Of a DNA stretch of 64,000 bases, positions 54,778 through 62,897 are shown one piece after another. A program made the translations under genes and the position numbers. The stretch comes from Paracoccus tegillarcae. Lineage in GTDB: Bacteria; Pseudomonadota; Alphaproteobacteria; Rhodobacterales; Rhodobacteraceae. Position 1 is the first letter of the stretch; each line of letters starts with the position of its first letter. The notes under the pieces are model-generated. The model saw only the letters and a list, made by a program, of their open reading frames with translations, did no database searches and was not told where the DNA came from. The stretch spans positions 124,001 through 188,000 of the forward strand of contig NZ_CP025408.1 in assembly GCF_002847305.1 (NCBI RefSeq). The letters run 5' to 3'.

Positions 54778-56568
54778 ATGAATGATTTCACCACCCGCCC
54801 CGACATTCGCGGCACCTTCGGCACCGTGACCTCGACCCATTGGCTGGCCTCGGCCGCGGGCATGGCCATGCTGGAACGCGGCGGCAATGCCTTTGACGCG
54901 GCGGTGGCCGCCGGACTGGTGCTGCAAGTGGTGGAGCCGCATCTGAACGGCCCCGCAGGCGATCTGCCGGCAATCGTTCATCTGGCAGGTACGGGGGAAA
55001 CCCGCGTCCTCTGCGCCCAGGGCACAGCGCCTGCAGGGGCGACGATGGATCACTATCATGCGCTCTTCGGCGATGGGTTGATCCCGGGATCGGGCCTCCT
55101 GGCCACGGTCGTTCCGGGTGCCTTCGACGGCTGGATGCTGATGCTGCGCGATCACGGCAGCATGGAACTGGCACAGGTCATCGAACCGGCCATTACCTAT
55201 GCCCGCGACGGCCACCCGATCCTGCCGCGCGTCGCAGCAACGATCGCCGGGATCGCAGATTTCTTCCGCGACGAATGGCCCAGCAGCGCGGCCACATGGC
55301 TGCCCGGCGATGCGCCGCCAGAAGGCTGGGAGCTGTTTCGCAACCCCGATCTGGCCAACGCCTATCAGCGCCTGGCAGACGAGGCACAGGGCAACACGCG
55401 CACGCAACGCATCGATGCCGCGCGCAAGGCCTGGTCGTGCGGGTTCATAGCGGATGCCATCTGCGATTATCTGGCCGATGCATCGGTCATGGATGTCTCG
55501 GGCCAGCCGCATTCGGCGGTTCTGGCGCGCGAGGATATGGCTGACTGGCAGGCCCGATGGGAAGACCCGATCAGCATCGACTATCACGGCTGGACCGTTA
55601 TCAAGACCGCACCCTGGTCACAAGGGCCGGTCATGTTGCAGGCGCTTCGTCTTCTTGAGGACATCGACCTCGCCGCCATGGACCCGTTCGGCGCCGATTT
55701 CATCCATACCGTGACCGAGGCGATGAAGCTGGCCTATGCCGACCGAGAGGCCTTTTACGGCGATCCCGATCACTTCGACATCCCTCTGGACATGCTGCTG
55801 TCGCGCGACTACGCCGCCGAACGCCGCAAGCTGATCGGCGACACCGCCAGCGATGAACAGCGCCCCGGTCGCCTGCCCGGTCTTGAGCATCTGGCCGATG
55901 CGGCCATCGCGCGGGCCGGGCGTGATTTCAACGCCGCGCGCGGTGCCAGCGCGGGCGAGCCGACCATGGCCCATCTGACCGAACGGCGCGGCGATACCGT
56001 GCATCTGGATGTGATCGACCAATGGGGAAATATGGTCAGCGCGACGCCTTCGGGCGGCTGGCTGCAATCGAACCCGGTCGTGCCGGGCCTCGGCTTTCCG
56101 CTCAACAGCCGGGCGCAGATGTTCTGGCTGGAAGATGGCCTGCCCTCATCCCTGCGCCCCGGCACACGTCCGCGAACCACACTGACCCCGTCACTGGCCG
56201 AAAAGGATGGCACCCGCATCGCCTTTGGCACGCCCGGCGGCGACCAGCAGGATCAATGGCAACTGATCTGGTTCCTGCGCTACGTCCATCACGGGCTGGG
56301 GATGCAGCAGGGCATGGATGCGCCGCTGTTTCATTCGATGCATTTCCAATCCAGCTTTTACCCGCGTCAGGCCAAGCCCGCCGAGATCATGGTCGAACCC
56401 GGCTTCGGGGCTGAGGTCATCGACGATCTGCGCGCCCGCGGCCACAAGGTCACCGTATCGGACCCCTGGTCCATCGGTCGGCTGACAGCCGCGCGGCGCG
56501 AACCCAATGGCATGCTGACCGCCGCTGCCACCCCGCGCCTGATGCAGGCCTATGCGGTGGGGCGCTAG
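54778..56568 (+). CDS. Gamma-glutamyltransferase family protein
   Basis: The enzyme hydrolyses or transfers the gamma-glutamyl group of glutathione and related compounds. The 596-residue proenzyme has the N-terminal WLASAAGMAMLERGGNAFDAAVAAG and the autoprocessing threonine Thr407 in RRGDTVHLDVIDQWGNMVSATPSGGW, aligning with the TTH...VVD motif of classical enzymes although the second Thr is Val. Unlike E. coli Ggt it lacks a signal peptide, so it is probably cytoplasmic. With pxpBCA it could feed 5-oxoproline or glutamate metabolism. Substrate is not certain; cephalosporin-acylase-like relatives exist. Confidence 0.86.
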   Translation: MNDFTTRPDIRGTFGTVTSTHWLASAAGMAMLERGGNAFDAAVAAGLVLQVVEPHLNGPAGDLPAIVHLAGTGETRVLCAQGTAPAGATMDHYHALFGDGLIPGSGLLATVVPGAFDGWMLMLRDHGSMELAQVIEPAITYARDGHPILPRVAATIAGIADFFRDEWPSSAATWLPGDAPPEGWELFRNPDLANAYQRLADEAQGNTRTQRIDAARKAWSCGFIADAICDYLADASVMDVSGQPHSAVLAREDMADWQARWEDPISIDYHGWTVIKTAPWSQGPVMLQALRLLEDIDLAAMDPFGADFIHTVTEAMKLAYADREAFYGDPDHFDIPLDMLLSRDYAAERRKLIGDTASDEQRPGRLPGLEHLADAAIARAGRDFNAARGASAGEPTMAHLTERRGDTVHLDVIDQWGNMVSATPSGGWLQSNPVVPGLGFPLNSRAQMFWLEDGLPSSLRPGTRPRTTLTPSLAEKDGTRIAFGTPGGDQQDQWQLIWFLRYVHHGLGMQQGMDAPLFHSMHFQSSFYPRQAKPAEIMVEPGFGAEVIDDLRARGHKVTVSDPWSIGRLTAARREPNGMLTAAATPRLMQAYAVGR

Positions 56569-56571
56569 GCG

Positions 56572-57402
56572 ATGGAGGGGTTGAGCACAGGCACTTTGCT
56601 GGAACTGGCCGCCGTTGCCGTCGGCGCCGGCATGGCGGGCGGTGTATTGGCCGGTCTGCTGGGCGTGGGTGGTGGCATCGTCATTGTCCCCGCGCTTTAT
56701 TTCGCGCTGACCCTGTCGGGGATGGAGGGCGACATTGCGATGAAAATCGCGGTCGGCACCTCGCTGGCGACGATAGTTTTCACCTCGCTGGCCTCCAGCC
56801 TCGGGCACTACAAACGCGGCGCGATCGATACCGGGCTGCTCAAACTATGGGCACCCTCGATCCTGATCGGTGTGGTGTTGGGCAGCCTCTTGGGGGGCTA
56901 TGTCTCGGGCAAGGTGCTGATCGCTGTCTTCGCGACCGTGGCGCTGCTGGTGTCAGCCGACATGATCCTGCGCAAGGGCCGCGCCGATCCGGAACCGCGC
57001 AGCTTCAGCAAACCCGTCTGGGCGTTCTTTGGCGTCATTACCGGCACACTCAGCGCCATGATGGGCATCGGGGGCGGCACCATTGGTGTGCCGCTGTTGA
57101 ACTTTCTGGGCTATGATATCCGCCGCGCGGTCGGCACCTCGGCAGCCATCGGCTTTCTGATCGGTCTGCCCGGCGCGCTGATCTATGCCCTCAGCGGCCT
57201 TGGCGCAGAGGGGCTGCCGCCCTTTTCCCTGGGCTATGTGAACCTGCTGGCGGCGGCGGTGATCATTCCGCTGACCACCACCTTCTCGCAATTCGGGGTC
57301 AAGCTGGCCCATTCGATCCCGCGCAGGGCTCTGCGGCTGGCCTTTGGTGGCTTTCTTCTAATCACCGCCACGCGAATGTTCATCGACCTGTTTTCAGGCT
57401 GA
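56572..57402 (+). CDS. TauE/SafE-family sulfite or organosulfonate exporter
   Basis: The 276-residue protein has about eight membrane helices and the duplicated TauE glycine motif: LAGLLGVGGGIVIVPAL in the first half and LSAMMGIGGGTIGVPLLNF in the second. Family members move sulfite, sulfoacetate or related anions. It starts 3 bp after the gamma-glutamyltransferase stop, so it is co-transcribed with pxp-ggt. A link to glutathione sulfur breakdown is plausible but inferred. Confidence 0.87.
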   Translation: MEGLSTGTLLELAAVAVGAGMAGGVLAGLLGVGGGIVIVPALYFALTLSGMEGDIAMKIAVGTSLATIVFTSLASSLGHYKRGAIDTGLLKLWAPSILIGVVLGSLLGGYVSGKVLIAVFATVALLVSADMILRKGRADPEPRSFSKPVWAFFGVITGTLSAMMGIGGGTIGVPLLNFLGYDIRRAVGTSAAIGFLIGLPGALIYALSGLGAEGLPPFSLGYVNLLAAAVIIPLTTTFSQFGVKLAHSIPRRALRLAFGGFLLITATRMFIDLFSG

Positions 57403-57409
57403 CGCCGCC

Positions 57410-57443
57410 AACCCGCAGGCGGTTCAGTTCGCTTGCGGGTTTT
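57410..57443 (+). terminator. Terminator hairpin at the end of the pxp-ggt-tauE operon
   Basis: AACCCGCA (57410-57417) pairs perfectly with TGCGGGTT (57434-57441) across a 16-nt loop, followed by TTTT ending at 57443. It overlaps the 3' end of the convergent MFS gene. Confidence 0.5.
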
Positions 57444-58689
57444 CCTCATCCGCGCCAGCCGAGGATTGCGCCTCGTCCAGCGCCGCGCCGACGGCCAGGC
57501 TGGTCGCGGTCGGGTTGATGAGCGTATAGCCGCCCTGTTCTTGCGCGCTCAGCGAACGGCGACGCGTCATGCGCCACCCACCATAGGCCGCCAACAGAGC
57601 CAGCAGCACGCCCATATAGACCCAGAACCCGTCAGGGCCGATCCCTGCCATCAGCCAGCCGGTGACCATCGGCCCGATGATCGAGCCCACGCCATTGATG
57701 AACAAGAGCCCGGCAGAGGCCGAAGCCATATCGGACTGATCCAGATAGTCGTTGGTATAGGCCAGAAGCAGCGCATAGATCGGGTTGGCCACGCCGCCGA
57801 TGATTGCGGCAATGATCGTCATGCCCCAGATATTCAGGTCCAGCGTGACCACCACAACAATGGCAAGTGCACCGATGACCGAAAGGCCCATGATCAGTTT
57901 GCGTCGGTCATAGCGATCTGACAGCCAGCCAATCGGATATTGAACCGCCAGCCCACCGATATAGATCGCGGCCACAAAGGTCGAAATCTGGCGCACCGAC
58001 ATGCCGACCTCGGCGCCCCAGACCGAGGACATGCCAAACAGCGCCGAGAAGACGCCACCGATCAGGAAAACGCCGATACAGCCAAGCGGCGAGGCACGAT
58101 AGAGGCGACCAAAGCTCATCCGTTTGTTGGTTTCAAAGGCCGGGACGGGCTGGGCCGACAGCAGGATCGGCGTGAAGGACAAAGAGACCAGCACCGAGGG
58201 GATGACAAAGAGCAGGAAGTCCCTGGGATCGCCCAGGTTCAGCAGAAACTGCGCCGACACGACGCCCATCATCTGCACCATCATATAGGCCGACAGCGCC
58301 TGTCCCCGCTTTTCATTCGAGGTGCCCGCGTTCAGCCAGCTTTCGCCGGTGATATAAACGCCGCAAAAGCTGAACCCGATGATAAAGCGCAACACCGACC
58401 ACGCGATCCAGTTGGGCGCGACGGCGTAAAGGACCAGCACCGCCGAGATCAGCGAACCCAGCGCCGCAAAAACCCGGATATGGCCGACCGTGCCGATCAT
58501 CCCCGGCACGACCAGACTGCCCAGCAGGAAGCCGCCGTAATAGGTCGACATGACGAAGGACATCTGCAGTGTCGGGATCCCCTCGATCCCGCCGCGAATA
58601 CCCAGCAGCGTTCCCTGCATGCCGTTGCCGACCATCAGCAGCAGGATGCCAAGAAGCAAAGGCCAGGTAGAGCGGACAACCGAGTTCAT
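57424..58689 (-). CDS. MFS transporter
   Basis: The 421-residue membrane protein has 12 predicted helices and the MFS loop motif GWLSDRYDRRKLIMG between the second-half helices 2 and 3. The early segment GTLLGIRGGIEGIP and FSFCGVYITGESWLNA are like the YcaD subgroup of sugar/metabolite carriers. A hydrophilic C-terminal tail (about 40 residues) ends in EENPQAN. It lies upstream of queA on the same strand, 63 bp after the queA stop region. Substrate unknown. Confidence 0.87.
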   Translation of the reverse strand: MNSVVRSTWPLLLGILLLMVGNGMQGTLLGIRGGIEGIPTLQMSFVMSTYYGGFLLGSLVVPGMIGTVGHIRVFAALGSLISAVLVLYAVAPNWIAWSVLRFIIGFSFCGVYITGESWLNAGTSNEKRGQALSAYMMVQMMGVVSAQFLLNLGDPRDFLLFVIPSVLVSLSFTPILLSAQPVPAFETNKRMSFGRLYRASPLGCIGVFLIGGVFSALFGMSSVWGAEVGMSVRQISTFVAAIYIGGLAVQYPIGWLSDRYDRRKLIMGLSVIGALAIVVVVTLDLNIWGMTIIAAIIGGVANPIYALLLAYTNDYLDQSDMASASAGLLFINGVGSIIGPMVTGWLMAGIGPDGFWVYMGVLLALLAAYGGWRMTRRRSLSAQEQGGYTLINPTATSLAVGAALDEAQSSAGADEENPQAN

Positions 58690-58752
58690 GTCACAACGTC
58701 CATCGACAAGAGAAAAAGGGGGAAAGGGTCAGAAAGCCTGCCCTAGCCCTGC

Positions 58753-59829
58753 TCAGTCGCCGATGCCAGCCCGAAAGCGACCGTCCGGGATCAACAGCGA
58801 CGCATCCCCATAACTGAAAAATCTATACCGTTCATGAACGGCATGATCATATATTTCCTGTATTTTTTCTACGCCCATCAGCGCCGAGACCAGCATCAGC
58901 AGGGTCGATTTCGGCAGATGGAAATTCGTCATCAACCCATCGGTCACCATGAAGTGATAGCCCGGATAGATGAAGATGTCGGTCGTGCCCTCGAATGCCT
59001 CGACGCGGCCGTCCTGTGTCGCGGCTGATTCGATCAATCGCAGCGCGGTGGTCCCTACCGGGATCACCCGCCGCCCTGCCGCCCTGGCCGCATTGATCTG
59101 CGCAGCCGCATCCGCCGTGACCTCGCCCCATTCAGCATGCATCCGGTGGGTGGTTACGTCCTCGACCTTGACCGGCAGAAACGTCCCCGCGCCGACATGC
59201 AGGGTGACGTGGACGAAGTCGACGCCGCGATCCGCCAGCGCCTGCAGCAGGGCGGCGTCGAAATGCAGGCTGGCGGTCGGCGCGGCAACGGCACCCTGCC
59301 GCGCGGCCCAGACCGTCTGGTAATCCTGATGATCCTGCTGATCGGGTGCCCGCTGCGCCGCGATATAGGGCGGCAGCGGCATCGCACCTACCTGCTGCAG
59401 CGCCGCATCAAAAGCCTCGCCTGCGGCATCGAATCGCAGGCGCAATTCGCCGCCCGCGATCTCGGCCACTTCGGCGGACAGGGCCTGGCCAAAGCGGATC
59501 ACCTCGCCCTCGCGCAATTTGCGCAGGGGCTTGGCCAATGCCCGCCACCCATCGGCGGCAGGCTCCAACAGGGTGATCTCGACCCGGGCCACCGCCTCGC
59601 CCTGGCCTGTCTGACGGCTGCGCGTGCCGGTCAGCCGCGCTGGAATTACCTTGGTGTCGTTCAGGACCAGCAGATCGCCGGGCTGCAAAATCTGTGGCAG
59701 GTCAAAGACATGGCGGTCAGAGATCACGCCCCCCTCGGCCAGCAGCATCCGCGCCGCGCTGCGCGGGCGGGCCGGACGCGTGGCGATCAGCGCGTCTGGC
59801 AGATCGAAATCGAAATCGTTCAGTTTCAT
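58753..59829 (-). CDS. queA: S-adenosylmethionine:tRNA ribosyltransferase-isomerase QueA
   Basis: QueA transfers and isomerises ribose from S-adenosylmethionine to preQ1 in tRNA, giving epoxyqueuosine. The 358-residue protein begins [27 protein letters not shown] and contains [38 protein letters not shown] and [18 protein letters not shown], all diagnostic. It is transcribed divergently from bfd. The MFS gene follows after 63 bp. Confidence 0.96.
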   Translation of the reverse strand: MKLNDFDFDLPDALIATRPARPRSAARMLLAEGGVISDRHVFDLPQILQPGDLLVLNDTKVIPARLTGTRSRQTGQGEAVARVEITLLEPAADGWRALAKPLRKLREGEVIRFGQALSAEVAEIAGGELRLRFDAAGEAFDAALQQVGAMPLPPYIAAQRAPDQQDHQDYQTVWAARQGAVAAPTASLHFDAALLQALADRGVDFVHVTLHVGAGTFLPVKVEDVTTHRMHAEWGEVTADAAAQINAARAAGRRVIPVGTTALRLIESAATQDGRVEAFEGTTDIFIYPGYHFMVTDGLMTNFHLPKSTLLMLVSALMGVEKIQEIYDHAVHERYRFFSYGDASLLIPDGRFRAGIGD

Positions 59830-59945
59830 GGGCGGGCTTCTGCGCCCTCGGACTGCAACGGTCAAGGCAGCAGATCACCAAGTGAAAGACTAAGACTTTA
59901 CTTCTCCGACAGATTTGCTAAGAATTCACGCATCAGGAGCCCATC

Positions 59946-60239
59946 ATGATCGTCTGTCACTGCACCGGTATCACCGATCACGACATCCGCGCTGCGGTTG
60001 ACTGGATGCGCGCGGCTGATCCCGAGACGATCATCACCCCCGGCAAGATCTATCATGCGCTTGGCAGGCGCGCCGATTGCGGCGGCTGCATGCCGCTTTT
60101 GCTGGACACCATGCGTCATTGCGATAGCTTCGGCGTGGCCCCGCCGATTCTGCGGGACAATTCACATCGCATGAAGGGGACGCAGCATGAAGGGCGACGC
60201 CAAGGTCATCGAATACCTCAATTCGGCACTAAGATCTGA
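59946..60239 (+). CDS. bfd: Bacterioferritin-associated ferredoxin
   Basis: Bfd is a [2Fe-2S] protein that reduces bacterioferritin iron to release it. Cys4, Cys6, Cys45 and Cys48 form the Bfd cluster pattern CHC ... DCGGC. The frame runs 97 codons and its last 53 bp overlap the start of bfr in another frame, so the C-terminal 18 residues are not part of the conserved domain. The promoter gap to queA (59830-59945) is AT-rich, but I find no clear Fur or Irr site. Confidence 0.88.
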   Translation: MIVCHCTGITDHDIRAAVDWMRAADPETIITPGKIYHALGRRADCGGCMPLLLDTMRHCDSFGVAPPILRDNSHRMKGTQHEGRRQGHRIPQFGTKI

Positions 60240-60672
60240 ACTTACGGCCGTCAGCCAGTACTGGCTGCATTACCGCCTGCAAGAAGATTGGGGTTATGGC
60301 CGCATCGCCGATAAATCCCGCGCCGAATCCATCGAAGAGATGAATCACGCCGACCGGCTGATCCAGCGCATCCTCTTTCTTGAAGGTCATCCGAACCTGC
60401 AAAAGCTGGACCCGCTGCGGATCGGCGAAAACCCCAAGGAAACGCTGGAGGCCGATCTGGCAGGCGAGCATGATGCGCGCAATCTTTACATCGAGGCGCG
60501 CGATCACTGCGAAAAGGTTGGCGACTATGTCAGCAAGGCATTGTTCGAGGATTTGATCGGCGATGAAGAGGGTCATATCGACTACCTCGAAACCCAGATC
60601 GAACTGCACACTACGATCGGTGCGGAAAACTATGGCTTGTTGAACGCCAAGCCCGCCGACGAGGCAGAATAA
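60187..60672 (+). CDS. bfr: Bacterioferritin
   Basis: Bfr stores iron in a 24-subunit shell that binds heme at subunit interfaces. The 161-residue protein keeps Met52, the heme ligand, and the ferroxidase ligands Glu18, Glu51 and His54, together with the later EARDHCEK and [10 protein letters not shown] segments. Its AGGGGAC ribosome-binding site and start lie inside bfd, consistent with coupled production of store and reductase. Confidence 0.96.
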   Translation: MKGDAKVIEYLNSALRSELTAVSQYWLHYRLQEDWGYGRIADKSRAESIEEMNHADRLIQRILFLEGHPNLQKLDPLRIGENPKETLEADLAGEHDARNLYIEARDHCEKVGDYVSKALFEDLIGDEEGHIDYLETQIELHTTIGAENYGLLNAKPADEAE

Positions 60673-60680
60673 ACACAGAT

Positions 60681-60696
60681 GGGGGCTGCCGCCCCC
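60681..60696 (+). terminator. GC-rich hairpin after bfr
   Basis: GGGGGC-TGCC-GCCCCC is a perfect 6-bp stem with a tetraloop 8 bp after the bfr stop. There is no T-run, so it may be a factor-dependent terminator or an RNA 3'-end stabiliser. The rest of the gap to gph shows nothing else. Confidence 0.4.
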
Positions 60697-60773
60697 GTCC
60701 GTCCGCTGGCCGGCCTCCCCCGCGGATATTTCGATGAAGAAGAACGCGGTGTGATGCCGATGCGTTGCCGGTG

Positions 60774-61448
60774 TCAGGCCAGCCAGCTTTCGGCCAGTGC
60801 GGGCAGGTCATCGAAGTGATCCAGCAGCGCATCTGGGCCAAGCCGCGCAATTCCAGCACCTTCAGGGCCGAAACTGACCAGCGCAACCTTGACGCCGGCG
60901 GCTGCCGCGGTCTTGCGGTCGGTGTCCGTATCGCCCAGCAGGAAAGAGCGACCGACCTCGCCGCCGGCCGCCGCGACGGCCGCCTTGTAGGGCGCGGGAT
61001 CGGGCTTGCGGACGGGCAGCGTGTCGGCGCCGATCAGACTGGCAAACGCGTCCCGAATGCCCAGTTGGTCCAGTAGCGCATGGGCCAGTCCCTCGGGTTT
61101 GTTGGTACAGACCGCAAGTCGATGCCCCTGCCCCGCCAGGGCATCGAGCGCCGCGACCACGCCGGGATAGAGCTGGGTACAGGTCGCGATATTGGCGGCG
61201 TAGTGTTCCAGCAGGCGCGGGTAGTCGTCACCCTCGGCCCCCGGCGGCAACAGGCTGTTGCCGGACATGCGCCCGTAACCTTCGCGCAGCATCGCGCGCC
61301 CGCCCTGGAACGCGATCAGACTGTCGGCCACCGGGTCCAGCAGATCACCAAGGCCGCGCGCCCGAAAACAGGCGTTGGCGGCCCCGATCAGGTCAGCCGA
61401 GGTATCGGCGAGCGTCCCATCGAGGTCAAAAACCACCGTTCCGGCCAT
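60774..61448 (-). CDS. gph: Phosphoglycolate phosphatase-like HAD hydrolase
   Basis: The 224-residue HAD-family hydrolase has the catalytic DxD as FDLDGTLADT (Asp8, Asp10), the motif-II threonine in AVCTNKPEGLA, lysine in PVRKPDPAPY and acidic motif IV in LLGDTDTDRKTA. It presumably removes phosphate from 2-phosphoglycolate, produced by DNA repair or oxygenase activity. GAAGG precedes the ATG. It is divergent from glmU across 105 bp, an arrangement seen in related Rhodobacterales. Confidence 0.9.
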   Translation of the reverse strand: MAGTVVFDLDGTLADTSADLIGAANACFRARGLGDLLDPVADSLIAFQGGRAMLREGYGRMSGNSLLPPGAEGDDYPRLLEHYAANIATCTQLYPGVVAALDALAGQGHRLAVCTNKPEGLAHALLDQLGIRDAFASLIGADTLPVRKPDPAPYKAAVAAAGGEVGRSFLLGDTDTDRKTAAAAGVKVALVSFGPEGAGIARLGPDALLDHFDDLPALAESWLA

Positions 61449-61553
61449 GCTGCTGTAACCTTCCGTAAAGATGTTTGAACGCACAGGCCCTTTCGCCCGT
61501 GCTGGTGCTTGGTTAGAACGCGCCGAAAAGAAAGACAAACAAACAGGCATCCC

Positions 61554-62897
61554 ATGTCCGATACACCCGTCGCACTCATCATCCTGGCCGCAGGCCAGGG
61601 CAGCCGGATGCAATCGGATCTGCCGAAGGTTCTGCACCGTCTTGGCGGCGTGCCACTGGTCGGTCATGCGCTGGCCGCGGGACGCGGTCTTGAGCCGGAA
61701 CAGGTTGTCGTGGTCGCCGGCCATGGCGCCGATCTGGTCACCAAGGCGGTCGCCAAGCTGGAACCGGAGGCCGGGATCGCCCTGCAGACCGAACAGCTGG
61801 GCACCGGGCACGCCGTGCAGCAGGCGATGCCGCTGCTGGAGGGCTTTGCGGGCAAGGTGATCGTGCTTTATGGCGACACCCCCTTTATCTCGGAAACGAC
61901 GCTGGAGGCATTGGCCGCGCATAAATCCGATGTGGTCGTGCTGGGCTTTGAGGCCGCCGATCCGGGCCGCTATGGCCGGCTGGTCGTCAACGATCAGGGT
62001 TTGCAGCGGATTGTCGAATACAAGGACGCCGATGCCGCCACGCGCCAGATCGCGCTGGTGAATTCCGGCGTCATGGCGCTGGATGCGGCCCTGCTGCGCG
62101 AGTTGATCGGCAATCTGGGCAATGACAACGCCTCGGGTGAATACTACCTGACAGATCTGGTGCAACTGGCACGCGAGGCAGGCCGGCGCGCCGATGTCGT
62201 CACCTGCGACGAGACCGAAACGCTTGGCATCAATACGCGCGCCGAACTTGCCGCCGCAGAGGCCGCCTTTCAGGCTCGCAGACGCACCGAGGCGCTGGAA
62301 AACGGCGTCACGCTGATCGAGCCCGCCACCGTCTGGTTTGCGCTGGACACGACCATCGGACGCGACGCGGTGATCGGTCAGAATGTCGTCTTTGGTCCCG
62401 GCACCACAATCGAAAGCGGCGCCGAAATCCTGCCCTTCTGCCATCTGGAAGGCTGCCATATCGCCTCGGGGGCAAAGGTCGGTCCCTTTGCACGGCTGCG
62501 GCCTGGTGCGGAACTGGGCGGAGATGTGCGTGTGGGCAATTTCGTCGAGATCAAGAACAGCGTCCTGGACGAGGGCGCCAAGGTCGGCCATCTGACCTAT
62601 CTGGGCGACACGCATGTGGGCGAGTTCGCCAATATCGGCGCAGGCACGGTGACCTGCAACTATGACGGGGTGATGAAGCATCGCACCGAGATCGGCGCAA
62701 ATGCCTTTATCGGCAGCGACACGATGCTGGTTGCACCGGTTCGCGTAGGCGCCGGTGCCATGACGGCATCAGGCAGCGTCATCACGCAGAACATTCCCGA
62801 CGAAGCGCTGGGCATGGCCCGTGCGCGTCAGATCAACAAGGCCGGCCTTGCCACGCGGATCATGGCGGCGCTGCGGGTCAGGAAGGATAACAAGTAA
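61554..62897 (+). CDS. glmU: Bifunctional UDP-GlcNAc pyrophosphorylase / glucosamine-1-P acetyltransferase
   Basis: GlmU makes UDP-GlcNAc for peptidoglycan and lipopolysaccharide. The N-terminal uridyltransferase has LIILAAGQGSRMQSDLPKVLH and YGDTPFISE; the C-terminal left-handed beta helix with hexapeptide repeats has FGPGTTIESGAEILPFCHLEG, GPFARLRPGAELGGDVRVGNFVEIKNS and NIGAGTVTCNYDG. I place the start at the ATG at 61554. At 447 residues length is normal. It is followed directly by glmS, the preceding step of the pathway. Confidence 0.97.
   Translation: MSDTPVALIILAAGQGSRMQSDLPKVLHRLGGVPLVGHALAAGRGLEPEQVVVVAGHGADLVTKAVAKLEPEAGIALQTEQLGTGHAVQQAMPLLEGFAGKVIVLYGDTPFISETTLEALAAHKSDVVVLGFEAADPGRYGRLVVNDQGLQRIVEYKDADAATRQIALVNSGVMALDAALLRELIGNLGNDNASGEYYLTDLVQLAREAGRRADVVTCDETETLGINTRAELAAAEAAFQARRRTEALENGVTLIEPATVWFALDTTIGRDAVIGQNVVFGPGTTIESGAEILPFCHLEGCHIASGAKVGPFARLRPGAELGGDVRVGNFVEIKNSVLDEGAKVGHLTYLGDTHVGEFANIGAGTVTCNYDGVMKHRTEIGANAFIGSDTMLVAPVRVGAGAMTASGSVITQNIPDEALGMARARQINKAGLATRIMAALRVRKDNK

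Noticed and set aside
59880..59945. Possible Fur or Irr iron box before bfd
   Set aside because: The AT-rich stretch has a short GAATTC-centred dyad but does not match the known Irr (ICE), RirA or Fur consensus well enough to report.
62881..62897. glmS ribozyme or glmS 5' regulatory RNA
   Set aside because: glmS begins immediately after the glmU stop codon, leaving no leader, and the ribozyme is a Gram-positive feature.
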